Source of the DNA: Lunularia cruciata
Lineage: Eukaryota; Streptophyta; Marchantiopsida; Lunulariales; Lunulariaceae
Length of the DNA stretch: 64,000 nucleotides
Assembly: GCA_948567375.1 (NCBI GenBank)
Contig: OX419757.1
Location: forward strand, 52,948,001 to 53,012,000
Direction: 5' to 3'
In this document: positions 45,640-57,169 of the stretch, piece after piece
Layout of the letters: every line of letters begins with the position of its first letter
How positions within the stretch are numbered: position 1 is the stretch's first letter
Position numbers and translations under genes: made by a program
Notes under the pieces: generated by a model
Database searches by the model: none
The model's input: only the letters and a program-made list of their open reading frames with translations
Told to the model about the DNA's origin: nothing

Positions 45640-45889
45640 AGGAATGGGATGGATGGAATTTATGGACCACCAAATCCACTTCCACCAAACATTGGGATTT
45701 TTATCTCCAAGTACTATCCAAGCATCATTTCATAAAATTCATCACCTCACGCTTTAGACAAGATTTTTTGCATATGATCATCATATCTAAGGAACTCTTG
45801 GTGCTTCCGGTTGTAACTTATGGAGAACATTGGACGTGTTGCTTCTATGTGTTAATAAATTAGATAGATTAGGGGTGGCATGATAGAGT

Positions 45890-46780
45890 AGCAACCATGG
45901 CGGCAATGCCCAAGGTTATCATGGCTATGTAGCAACAAATCAAGCACCTTACTCAATTGTTGGATGAACTAGATTATTGACAAAAAGAGCATGTAGAGAG
46001 TGTACCAGTCCAAGAAGGAGAAGATTGAATCTGATTCCCTAAACCCAAGGTATTCAAAGGCAAGAATCTCCCAAGTGTAGTGGAGAATTTCTTGTTTGAC
46101 TATGAATGTTATTTTGAAGCTACCAGTCTTCAAGAGGAGCAAAAATAGATTCTCTTGGCTTCTAGCCAAATGGATGGAGTAGCAAAGCTATGGTGGCAAT
46201 TCCAATTAGAGCAAGTTGAATGGAAAATTGTTGCACCAATCTTGACGTAGGCAGAATTCAAGAGTGCAATAATTAGTTGATTCCAAGCTATAAATACCAT
46301 ACAAGCTCCACGGGATAAGTTGGCAGAGTTGAAACAAATTGGTCTATAAGAAGTAAAATCATGCAAATTCCATATATAATTGAAGGTGAAGCTTTGGATT
46401 GACTTGTGAGGGGCTTGAAGTCAAGAACCAAATTAGAAGTAACCACGTGAGAGCCACAACACTTAGAGGAAACCATGCGATTGGCCAAACGTTTTGATTC
46501 CTTGGTTGCAACAACTTGATCTTGACCTCAACCACCATAGAACCTACCAATACACTACAAATGGGTGGAGGAGCCGGCACTAATGGAGATTGATGCCATT
46601 CAATGGAGACCACTTGGTATTGTAGATAGAGAAAAACTACAACAAAATGGTGGTTGTTTTTATTGTTTCTAGTTGGGACATTGCATTGTTGAATGTCCAC
46701 TCAAGAAAGGACAACCTCAATAAGTCGCCCTGATGGAGTTTGTGGAGCAAAATGATCAAGGAAACAAGGAATCCCAATAG
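45890..46780 (+). pseudogene. gag of copy C, degenerate
   Basis: Collinear with gag of copies A and E. The zinc knuckle near 46650-46692 has a stop where copy E has Gln/Arg context (CFYCF then TAG, LGH..VEC). Several TAG and TGA codons interrupt it. Confidence 0.7.
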
Positions 46781-46859
46781 GAGATTTTGAGCCGCCTATT
46801 TGTAGCTTGATTAGTTCCAATGGGATTGAAGACTTGACCTATGCAAGTTTGCTTCACTT

Positions 46860-49440
46860 GTAAGGTATGATATCTAATTGGGGTTGTAGAATTTTGGTTG
46901 TAGAATTTTGGTTGATTCTAAAAGTTCAAAAAATTGTATGTCTATGCAAGTAGCAAGGGAATTGGGTATTCCTATCAAGCCAATAATTGGAAGTAGATTG
47001 ATGTGCAAAAGATTACCTTTTGCACAAGGTATGGGCATTTTGAGTGGAGAGTTCTACCTTTTGGGCTCACTAATACTCTAGTCCTCTTCATGGATAAAAT
47101 GCATTGGGTGTTAGATGGACTATTGGAGCAATATGTGGTGGTGTTCTGGGATGATATCTTAATCTATAGCAAGACAGAGGTAAAACATGTGAATCACATG
47201 CAAGAAGTCCTAAGATGACTACAACAATGGAAATTTTACTACAAGAAGTCAAAGTGTGCCTTTTGGCAAAAGGAGGTTACCTTCTTGGGTCACAAGATCT
47301 CATTGGAGGGGATCAAGATGGAAGAGGAGAAAATCAAGGCAATTACTAATTGGCATAATCTAAAGGATGCTACAAAATTATGGGCATTTAATGGGTTTGC
47401 CAGTTTTTATCGACTATTCATCCACTATTATGCTCATGTGGCTGCACTAGTAATTGACCTCTTGGGGAAGAACTTAAGCTTTCAATGGACCATCAAACAC
47501 AAAGAAGCATTCCAAAAGTTGAAACATATGGTGTCTTCAAGACCCATTCTTCAACCATATGATCCTCAACTACCTTGTGTGGTTGATTTTGATGCTTCTA
47601 ACTTTGCAATTGGAGCCGTGTTGCAACAAGAATTCCCAGATGGATTACATCCCATTGCCTTTGTGTCTCACTGACTTAATATAATTGAAAGAAATCACTC
47701 TACTCGAGATCAGGAACAACTTGTAATGGTTTATGCCACTAAGGTATGGAGTCATTACTTCTTGGGGAAATGAGTGGTCATGTGAATTGATCACAAACCA
47801 TTGTTGTAGACCTTACACTTAGAACACATGAAGAGTCAACATCATTGATAGGAGGAGCAACTCTAATTGTTTGAAATCAAACTTGAGTACAAACCAGGTT
47901 GGTTCCATGTCACCCCTAATGCCCTATCACGACTACCTGATTTGAAGTCTCTTCTTCTCATCACGGTAGCATTTTTTACAATGCCAATTGACTCCAAGGT
48001 CCAAAATGAGTTTTGGTTAGCTCTACAACAAGATCCCTTCTTCCAAATGGTACATGGTCATCTTGCAACATGCAACAAGGAGTGCAACACCTTCTCCTTC
48101 AAGGAAAGCCTTCTATTCTATGACGATTGGATATATGTTCCAACCAAAGGTGATCTCCAACTTTTTCATCTTCAAGAAGCCCATGATCTACCAATTGCAA
48201 GTCACATGGGTGTGGACAGGACCTTGGGTACACTCCAATGCCAATGGTGGTGGCCCTACATGATATGAGATGTTCATGAGTTTGTCCAATCATGTGAGAG
48301 TTGCCAATGCAACAAAGCCAGTAACCAAAAACCAAGTGGACTCCTTCAACCACTCCCCATTCCATCTACTCATTGGGAACATGTGAGCTTAGATCTCATC
48401 AACTCTTTTCCCAAGACAAAGCAAGGTCACATAGCAATTGTGGTGTTTGTGGATAAGCTTAGTAAGTAAATCCATTTGGCACCAATAGTTGATATTGTGG
48501 ATGCTCCAACCTTGCCGTAGGTCTATTTCAACAATGTATTCAAGTATCATGGGATGTCGTGTGTACTCATCCCCAACCGTGATCCTTGCTTCATTGGAAA
48601 GTTTTGGCAAGCACTCTTTCAGATACTTGGTACCAAGCTTGCTTTGTCCATGGCCTATCATCCTCAAACTGATGGACAAACGGAACATGCAAATTGCACC
48701 TTGGAAGATATGATTTGTGCATTTGTCAACATTCACCATACCAATTGGGATGAAAGTCTTGCAGTTGCGGAGTTTACATACAATAATTCTAAACATGCAA
48801 GCATCGGATTCTCTCCTTTCTTTTTCAATTTTTGCCAAGACCCACTTGTTCTAGATTTCTTTCTTGCTCCTCCTCCATCTCATGTTCCTCATACTTCCAC
48901 CTTCTTGACTGCTATCTCCCAATCCCTCCAACATGCCAAATCTCATCTCCTTGTTGTTGAGAATTAATAGAAACAATTTGCAAATCACTTTGTTGTGATC
49001 TCAACTTTCAAATTGGTGATAAGGTTATGCTCTCATCCAATAACCTCCCTCTTCCACTTGATACCCAAGTTTGTAAACTGGCCCCTAATTGGATAGGACC
49101 CTTTGATTTCACCCAAATTGTCTCTCATGTTGCTTATTACTTTGCCTTGCCTTGCCTTGTCATATGCACATCCATCCTATGTTTCATATTTCCAAGTTGA
49201 AACTCTTTGTTCCTAGTCCATTGTCTTTTTCCTCTTGAGTCCAACCTCCTCCTCTTCCTCTCCCTATCAATGATCATGAGGAGTACAAAGTTGATCGTAT
49301 CCTTGCAGGTCGCCACATTCAACAAGGCCGTCAACAACATATGAAATACAAGGTCCTTTGGAAATGGGCCCCTACATGATGCCACATGGGAACCTCTTTC
49401 TCACCTCCAAAATGCATAGGCGACTATCCAAGAGTTTGAA
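46860..49440 (+). pseudogene. pol of copy C lacking protease C-terminus and RT fingers
   Basis: The protease start VDSKSSKN is near 46912. The deletion junction at about 46997-47004 leads to RT palm (CTRYGHFEWRVLPFGLTN; DD box present as WDDILIYS near 47150), then a stop at 47216. The linker and RNase H (47285-47674) keep DASNFAIGAVLQQEFPDG. Integrase at 47867-48268 has the HHCC zinc region (HLQEAHDLPIASHMG, CESCQC), and at 48554-48967 it has YHPQTDGQTEHANC and YNNSKHAS. Chromodomain at about 49266-49400. Confidence 0.85.
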
Positions 49441-49485
49441 GCTTCAATGGTGACGAGGGCATCACCAACTAGCAGTGTGAGAATG

Positions 49486-49911
49486 TGTAACAATATGGAG
49501 TTTAGCAATGTATTTAGTAAGGTTAATGAAGTAGAGATTAAGCCAAATCAGTCTAGAATATTCTATAAGTATCTAGGAAGCTTGTTTGGAAGTTTCTCGA
49601 CTAGCTTAACTTGCACCTCAAGTAGGTAGCTTCTAGAAGGAAGCTTCTAGAAGCTTCCAACTAGCTTAACTTGCATGCCAAGTAGGCAGCTTCTAAAAGG
49701 AAGCTTCTTGAGAAGCTTCCTGGTTAACTTGGCTTGCACTCTAAGAAAGAAACTCAAGGAATTTTCTTGAGAAGCTTCTCAAGGGCCTTGTATGCTACCT
49801 ATAAATACCAAGGCTGAAGCTCATGCTAGGCATTTGGAGTTTACCCACATTCAAGTGTCCCAATGTGATCTTCCATTCTCCTATTTCTCTCCTTGGACTT
49901 GGTCTTTTACA
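49486..49911 (+). repeat. 3' LTR of copy C
   Basis: TGTAACAATATGGAG to CTTTTACA, 426 bp, with GAAGCTTCTAGAAGCTTC at 49640-49657 and CTATAAATA near 49799. Confidence 0.92.
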
Positions 49912-51014
49912 ATCCTCTTGGTAGCCTTTGCCTTTGGCCTGGAAGGAATCATAGATAATTTCTTGGGTATCACTACGTGGAAATCTTTCTACCTCTACAT
50001 CTTAGAGCCCAAGATGTTGTTGGCTTCTTTTACTTCCACATACTTCCCTATGCAAGAAAATTCTGCAACTACCTCTAGTACTTTCATACCTTCAGTGCTT
50101 GTTCCCTAGGTTTGTCAAAATGCCCTATGGAGAAGAAGTAGTTTGAATACTTCTTTTCTTTTAGGGTTAGTAAATACATTCTCAAATAGAAATAGATGAG
50201 AAAGAGAGACACCAAAGTCACTTCTCCTTCCTCATTCATCATTCTTGCAAGTTTTTTTGCCCTTGCCTAGAACATAGTTGCCTACTTCATAGGCTTTCCT
50301 TGGTAAATACTCAAACAAGACCGCTTGATTGTTGTTCAAGTATGTTGTTCATTTGGATTTGAACAACTTCATGATAGATTTTACTATGATCCTCCTTGTA
50401 GGATCTTTGATACTTGGAACATACCAACCATTCTGGTCTTCTTGTCCTTAAAAGAAGCCTTGAACTTGGCTTTAGTTGTCAAGTCTAGGCAAGTCCAAAC
50501 ACTATCTAGAGTCATGCTATGTAGGGATGAATTGTTATGCTCTAGCACTCTTCACCAATGCTCTTTGGTTTAAGCAAAGAGGTTCCCTCTCAAATTCTCT
50601 AGCCTTGGAGTGAAATTATCTCTTATTTCATGCAACATTATTTGATTGCTCAATTTCTAAGTCCACTACAAAAATTATAACTTCTTGCTATGGAGCAATT
50701 CTTGTCGGTAGTACATTCCCACTTAACTAATCTTGGGGTTTTGATGATGAATTTGGGTACCCTTCTCATCCTCCTTGGTGCACTAAGGGGTGGCTACTTC
50801 CTTTCCCTTTAGTCTTCTCATCATTTTCACGTCTCTTCTCACTTCTTAACTCTCCTCATACAAACACACCCTCAAAATTTCAAAGGTCTAAGTAAAACTT
50901 CCTGCTACGGTAAGGAAAGTGCAACTAGTCCTACTTGGGTTGATTTTGCAAAAATTTAAAATAATCCAGGCCCCAAGTGGATATTTAAGATGTCGGCCAT
51001 GTGAGCCGGCTTGT
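49912..51014 (-). pseudogene. Older minus-strand coding remnant (part 3) with conserved peptide
   Basis: Continuation of the remnant at 37560-37994 and 44304-45200. On the minus strand at about 50535-50376 there are some 53 open codons including HSMTLDSVWTCLDLTTKAKF and KKTRMVGMFQVSKILQGG. This is clearly a protein sequence rather than noise; stops and frame changes appear on both sides. I do not recognise the family. The region left of 51000 may be the internal part of the older element whose LTR-like end is at 51015-51690. Confidence 0.5.
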
Positions 51015-51690
51015 CTCTCACTCAAAATGAACCTTTAATAGCTATTATGGTAGCGCAACATGGACTAAGAAGGCAAAGAACCCCAACTCCATCACCCTCT
51101 TCCAAGGCTAACACTCCAAGACTCAAGACATTGCTCACTAGAGAACTCAATGAGAGAGAGATAGTTGCAAAATGAAAGGATGATGAGTACCTCCTCACCC
51201 CTTGTTTATATACTTATGAAATAGTTATGCACCAAAGTTACTAATTACTATAGTAACTCAAGTTACTAGAATAAAAGTCAAGTAAAGTCAAAAAGTAGGA
51301 AGGAATATCCACTCACATAGGCATATTCCACTAGCTTGTGATCTTATCTTGACCCAACCACTAAGTCAAGGATTCCTTCACATGGGCTATCCTTGGACTA
51401 TAGAAGAATTCAAAACAAAAAGGCTTGCGGGCCCAAGAGTTCTCAACTCTTTCTTCAAAGCCAAACACCTAGGAATAATACCAAGTCAACACACTAGAAT
51501 CCAAAATAGTGGTGCTCATCTTTTCTACTTCCTCTAAAGTAAGGTCCTCTCTATCTTAGCTATAACTAACTCTATCTAATTGTGACTAATGTAGAACCAT
51601 ACTTCATCTCTATATAAATAATATCTTTCAAGTACTTGTAATATCAAGCTAAATATCATAATACCACACACATGGACAAATGGGTGTTAC
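51015..51690 (-). repeat. Repeat R3, copy 2; probable LTR of a third family
   Basis: The first 230 bp match 19741-19995. The right end GGGTGTTACA reads TGTAACACCC on the minus strand, a usual LTR start. No matching second LTR or target duplication was found, so the boundaries are tentative. Confidence 0.5.
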
Positions 51691-51748
51691 AGCCCAGCTA
51701 TTATGAACTTTTGGTTAGTGCACTGTTTGGTGAGCAATTGCTACTTGC

Positions 51749-52344
51749 TATAATAATCCAAGGATATGACAATCCCCAAGAGAAACATAGGAGAGGAAAC
51801 ACAAACCTTCAACAATCAATATTTTGATGCCCCAAAGGAGCACCTTGTCTTTACTATATAGCAAAGAAGATCTCCTCAAAGAAAGCTCTACCCTTGGATC
51901 AAATACATGGATAGGTGATATGTCAACAAGATCTATCTTTAGATTAGTTGCATGGATGTGTGGCATTTTGGTCCTTATCCTATCTAGTTGGTCAAACAAG
52001 TTTGACCAAAGGGAACCTTTAGAGAATCTTCTTATAAGAAAATCAAAATTACATGGGTGAAGTATCATTGGAAAGCTCTCAACAAGATGAAAAATGGGGA
52101 GAGAAGGCAAGTTGTTTTCCTTTCAAATCAGGGATTTTACATTTTTAGACCTAATTCATTTATTTAGGCCTCCAAAATTGGCTTTGAAGTTTTCAAAGTA
52201 TTTTTAGCTCTTGCTCTATTATTGCAAGTACTCTTTTGGTGACACCTCTATCTGATCTCTTTAGTCCATCATATATAACATCCTTCCAAATGTTACCAAG
52301 CCAATTTCCACCTCTAGAAAATATGTCTAGCTATTGGTATTATG
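51749..52344 (-). repeat. 3' LTR of family 2 copy 2
   Basis: Plus strand begins TATAATAATCCAAGGATATG (TG mutated to TA) and ends GGTATTATG (CA mutated); 596 bp. Confidence 0.85.
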
Positions 52345-52379
52345 AACCTTCCTATTTTAAGACCCAACATCTTCATTGC

Positions 52380-55150
52380 AAAGTTTCTTAACACCTTGTT
52401 GGATTCTAGAAACAAAAGTGTTGACAATGTCAACCTTGGTAGCCATTGGGTGGATCTTCATCAAGTTCAAAGGTGTGAAAGGATGCTCTCCGTACATGAG
52501 GAAGTATGGTGTGACCTATGAAGATGCATTCACTTAATTGTTGTAGGAAAATTCCACCAATGGAAGTAAGGTGTCCCACCTCTCTTCCTCATCTAAGGTA
52601 AAGCCCCAAAGCATGTCCTCAATAGTGCAATTAGCCTGCTCTATTTTTCCATTGGTTTGTGGATGGTAAGCCATGGACATGGTCAGTTTGGTTTTGAAGG
52701 CGCCAAAGAGTGCTCTCCAAAACAAACTAGTGAATTAAGTGCCTCTATTGGTGATGATGAGCACTCAAGACAAGCCATGGTGAGTAAAGACTAAAACTAA
52801 GTACAATTGAGCTAATTATGGAGTAGTCACATCCTTGGTGGTAGGACGCACATGAATCATTTGCTAAGTTGGTCGACAAAGACTATGATGGAATTAAAGC
52901 CTAAAGTGATCTTTGGCAATTCACAAACAAATCCATGCTTACTTGTTCCCAATGCTATGTTGGAGTAGGGAGGAGTTGAAGGAGTTCTATGGGAACTTAA
53001 TTAGAAGCTTTATTTTCTTGATAGAGTATGTAACTTTGAATATACTCTTATCACATTGTTACTCATCTTGGGCCAATAATAATGGTGTTTGACTAAATCT
53101 AAGGTCTTGTCCACTCCAATGAGACTTGCAATGGTAGAATCATGACATTCTGCTAGGATGGTGGTTCTTATGTTTGTGGCATCTGGAATCCATAACTTAC
53201 CATCACAAAAGGTGAGTCCTTGGGTACTAGTTACACCTTTGGATGATTGAGCTCCTACAATTTGTGGGTTAGTTTTTGTAGCAATAAGAATCCTTGGTCA
53301 AAATCCTAGGTTCATCTTGACCTCTACCACCAGAATGTTTGTCATCGGCATTTGGTTGAATGCATCTACAAGTTGCTTCTTGCTTTCCACATATATGACC
53401 ATCATGTTGAACCATTTTCTCCACTCTACCCATTGACTATGTTGATGAGATAGATCTTTTTGTGTCTTGAGGTAGACTAGAGGTTTATGGTCTATCTCTA
53501 CTATAAATGCCTTCTCACCAAGGTAGTGCTTTGAATGCTTGGTTGCAAGGACAAAGGCCAACTCTTCTCATTTGGTGGTGTGATAGTTGTGTTATGCCGG
53601 TTATAGCTTTTGAGAGAAATATGCAACTAGGTGTCATCTGTCATTCCATTCTTGGTGTAGGATTGCTCCTATTGCAATGCTTGATGCATCTATAGCTAAT
53701 TTGATTGGATGTTTTTGGGCATACTATTTCAATTCCTAAAAGGCCAATTCTTGTGTGGTTTCCCATATCTACTTCTCACCTTGCCAAGTATTTCCATTAG
53801 AGGTTGTGAAATGTTGGAAAGGTCCTTGACAATTTGACAATTGACCCCATCAATCCCAAGAAACTCTTGAGTTGAGTCTGATCTTTTGGAGCACCCCATT
53901 TCTAAATGACCTCTATTTTATTTTTTAACACTTGGATACCTTCTGCACTTACTCTATGCCTAAATTAATCTACTTCAAACTTCCCAAACTTGCACTTTGA
54001 GATTTTGGCATACAACAAATTTTGTCATAGAATTTGGAGGACTTTTGGCAAAAGTTGCTTGTGCTTCATCATTGTCTTGTTGTAGACTAAGATCTCATCT
54101 AAGAAAATGATAATAGATTTATCCAAGTGTAAACAAAATAGTCATTCGTCGAGCTCATGAAAGAGGCTGGTGCTTTAGTGAGGCCAAATAGCATCATCAT
54201 GGACTCAAAGTGAGCATAGCTTGTTTGAAAGACAATTTTTTGTATGTCTTCTTCCATTATCCTAATTCGATTGTAATTGCTCCAAAGATCAAGTTTGGTG
54301 AACTGCTTTGCACCATTGAGTAGACCAAAAAAGTCATCCATGCAAGGTAATTGGTATCTCTTCACCACTTGTTGATTAAGTCCCCAATAGTCAATGCACA
54401 TACGCATTATCCCATCCTTCTTCTTCATAAACAAGACAGGAGCTCCATATAGTGATATATTGGGTTGGATAAACCTTTTCTGCATTATATCCTCAATTTG
54501 AGCCTTACACTCTTGCAACTCATGAGGTGATAGTCAATATGGTGCCTTACAAGAATATGGTTTCCAGGAATTATCTTGATTTTATGATCTACTCTCCTTT
54601 TTGGTGGTAATCTTAAGGGTAAATTATCCAAAAAGAAATCTTGAGATTCATTGACCACATCTTTCAATTTCTTAGAAATTTGTCCATTGAGTTCTATACT
54701 CTTGACTTCTCTTATTAGACCCATGAAACATCTATCTATCTTACAGATAGATGTTGTCCCTATGACATAAAGAGGCAATTTTTGTATTTTTGATTATCTT
54801 TTAACCCCAAAGATCTTCCATTAGCTAGGTATCACTCCTTTCTTTCTCTAATCGACTATGGGGTTGTGCTGCTCTATCCATAGTATACACCTCATACTGA
54901 GCTAATTGTATCACTTGCCACTCAATTACTTCTTGATACTCTCCTATAGAGAGTGTTACCCTTCTAGGTAACAACTCTATCCTCTTTGTCTAACCATTAG
55001 GTAACTCTATTTCATCATTCTCATCCTTCTCTAGTTCCATCCCAAACCTTATTGGAATAGAGCAAGATAAGAAATTCTTTATTGCTCTAGGGTCTATCTA
55101 TACTCTTACTTGATTGCCTTCAAGGACTCCATTTACAACAATTAGTTGTG
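52380..55150 (-). pseudogene. pol of family 2 copy 2, degenerate, chromodomain lost
   Basis: Integrase core at 52725-52534 (FWRALFGAFKTKL, AYHPQTNGKIEQANC, EFSYNN). RNase H region at 53561-53298 (FVLATKHSKHYLGEKAF). RT at 54518-54099 (YGAPVLFMKKKDG, YQLPCMDDFFGLLNGAK, VFQTSYAHFES), which frameshifts before the DD box. Copy 1 has about 500 bp with the chromodomain between integrase and LTR; here the junction near 52400 has removed it. Confidence 0.82.
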
Positions 55151-55159
55151 CATTTTTCT

Positions 55160-55640
55160 TCCTCCACCTTTGCACACTTGTCTTCTTCTTCCCTTGCTTT
55201 GACTCTTCTCCATTGAGCCAATAAGGCCATGAGGTACATTTATTGGCAATCTTGTTTTTTGATGTGATTTTAGCATCCTCCTCTTCAATTTGTCTCTCTA
55301 AGTTGTTCAAAGGTTGCATGTATGAAGGCCAAGGGCCTTTAGGAAGACAAGAACAGCAATTGATGGTTGTGTGCCCAACTTGGCCACAATTGTAACAACA
55401 TCGTTGTCTTGCTTAAGCCGGATTTGAAAATCTACATTTTGAGGAGAGAAAACATAGTGCAATTGATAGACTAGGGGTGTTCTAGAGAAAGGATGGGATG
55501 AGGTACCTGGAGGAAATTTCCTACACCTAGCTTTCCATTCTTGAATCCATTTCACATCAACATTATGTACATCCAACATAAGCAAGTGAGAGCATATCTC
55601 ATTTATGATATTGGAGTAGAGTTCATGAACATGGCAATGA
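55160..55640 (-). pseudogene. gag fragment of family 2 copy 2
   Basis: Intact zinc knuckle CYNCGQVGHTTINC at 55397-55356 (minus). The N-terminal gag and primer site are missing; sequence jumps from gag into the LTR near 55640. Confidence 0.75.
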
Positions 55641-56268
55641 ATCCACACAAACCTTCAACACTCAATACTCTGATGCACCAGAGGAGCACCTTGTCTTTAT
55701 TATATAGCAAAGAAGATCTCCTCAAAGAAAGCTCCACCCTTGGATTAGATATATAGATTGATGATATGTCAATGAATTCCACCCTTAGTTTAGTTACATG
55801 GATAGGTGATATGTCAGTCCTTGTCCTATCTAGTTGGTCAAAAAAGTTTGAAAAAAGGGAATATTTAAAGAATCTTCCTATATAAAGCTTAAAATCACAT
55901 AGAATATGTACCATTGGAAAGCTCTAAAACAAAGGGAATATTTAAAGAATCTTCTTATATGAAGCTTAAAATCACATAGAATATGTACCATTGGAAAGCT
56001 CTTGATGAGAAAAATAGTGGGGGGAGTAAGCAAGCCTTTTCTCTTAAAGGGGAGGGATTCTCTCTATTTTTAGGCCTACTTCATCCATTTAAGCCTCCAA
56101 AATTGGCTCTAAAGTTTCAAGGTGTTTTTAGCTCTTGCCTTATTAGTGGAAATATTCTTTTGGTAGCACCTCTATCTAATCTACTTATCCCATTATATAT
56201 AACATCCTTTCAAATGTTACAAAGCTAATTTCCACCTCTAGATAATATGTCTAGCTACTAGTATTACA
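55641..56268 (-). repeat. 5' LTR of family 2 copy 2, truncated, with 77-bp tandem duplication
   Basis: Lacks the TGTAATATTCCAAGG end of the plus-strand LTR but keeps the outer end GTATTACA. The block AAAGGGAATATTTAAAGAATC..GGAAAGCTC is present twice, at 55854-55930 and from 55931, a 77-bp tandem duplication not seen in the other copies. Confidence 0.85.
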
Positions 56269-56554
56269 CTTGCACATGTAAGTAGTTGGTACAATCTAAT
56301 GGTCATTAATTGTGATTCTTAACTTGTTGGTGCCACATATATTCATGAAATTTCAAGCCAAAGAACTTCCAAGCCAAATGGATTTTTTGGCTAAAGATCA
56401 TCCCAAGGCAAAGGTCTCTCTTCAAGACAAATATCTCTTAGGGCAAAGAGTTTCATTGCAAAAGGTTCTCTTGTTTGACAACCTTTCTTCTTGAAGAGCC
56501 ATGCTTTCTGTTCTTTGTTAAGATCTACTATTATTAATTCTTTTGCAACATATC
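56269..56554. other. Spacer between two insertions
   Basis: Short stretch between the CTTGC site and the ATATC site; continues the pre-insertion sequence that resumes at 62010. No gene seen. Confidence 0.6.
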
Positions 56555-56902
56555 TATAACAATATGGAATTTAGCGACGTAGTTAGTAAGGTTAATGAAG
56601 TAGAGAATAAGCCAAATTAGCCTAGAATAGTTTAGAAGCATCTAGGAAGCTTCTTGGGAAGCTTTCCAACTAGTTAACTTGCACTCCAAGCAGGTAACTT
56701 CTAGAAGCTTCTAACTAGCTTAGCTTGCACTTTAAGAAAGTGGCTCAAGGAAGTTTCTTGAGAAGCTTCTCAAGGGCCTTGTATGCTACCTATAAATACC
56801 AAAGCCAAAGCTCATGCTAGGCATTTGGAATTCTCCCTCATTCAAGCGTCCCAATGTGAGCTTCCATTCTCCTATTTCTCTCCTTGGTCTTGGTCTTTTA
56901 CA
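56555..56902 (+). repeat. 5' LTR of copy E (348 bp, internal deletion)
   Basis: Starts TATAACAATATGGAATTTAG (TG mutated to TA). About 67 bp present in the 3' LTR are missing between two GCTTGCAC repeats. It keeps TTCTAGAAGCTTC (56699-56711) and CTATAAATA near 56790. Confidence 0.9.
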
Positions 56903-56903
56903 T

Positions 56904-56915
56904 TGGTATTAGAGT
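56904..56915 (+). other. Primer-binding site, copy E
   Basis: TGGTATTAGAGT, initiator tRNA-Met type with C changed to T. Confidence 0.75.
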
Positions 56916-57169
56916 AGGAATGGGATGGATGGACTTTATGGACCACCAAATCCACTTCTGCCAAACCATTAGGATTTTCATGTCCAGATATTACCCGAGC
57001 ATCGTTTCACATAATTCATTGCCTTGTGCTTTGGGCAAGATTTTGTGCATATGATCACCGTGTCTGAGGAACCCTTGATACTTCCGATTGTAACTTATGA
57101 AGAATGGTGGACGTTTGGTATCTATATGTCAATCAATTAGATAAACTGAGGGTAGTGGAATAGAGTAGT

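Larger units (their letters stand above)
45201..49911 (+). mobile_element. LTR retrotransposon, chromovirus family 1, copy C, internally deleted, TSD ATCCT
   Basis: A 4711-bp element with perfect ATCCT duplication at 45196-45200 and 49912-49916. The two LTRs are equal in length (426 bp). About 0.9 kb from the protease to the middle of RT is missing: gag and the start of protease join directly to the RT palm at about 47000. Stops remain in gag and pol, so it cannot act alone. Confidence 0.94.
51749..56268 (-). mobile_element. LTR retrotransposon, chromovirus family 2, copy 2, deleted, TSD CTTGC
   Basis: A 4520-bp minus-strand element flanked by perfect CTTGC at 51744-51748 and 56269-56273. 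The 3' LTR is at 51749-52344. The 5' LTR at the right has lost its internal edge and the primer site. Relative to copy 1 the chromodomain segment is missing next to the 3' LTR. Integrase, RNase H, RT and gag zinc knuckle are recognisable. Confidence 0.92.

Noticed and set aside
51015-51690. A complete third LTR retrotransposon
   Set aside because: Only one LTR-like end (TGTAACACCC on the minus strand) was found; no partner LTR, primer site or target duplication could be matched.
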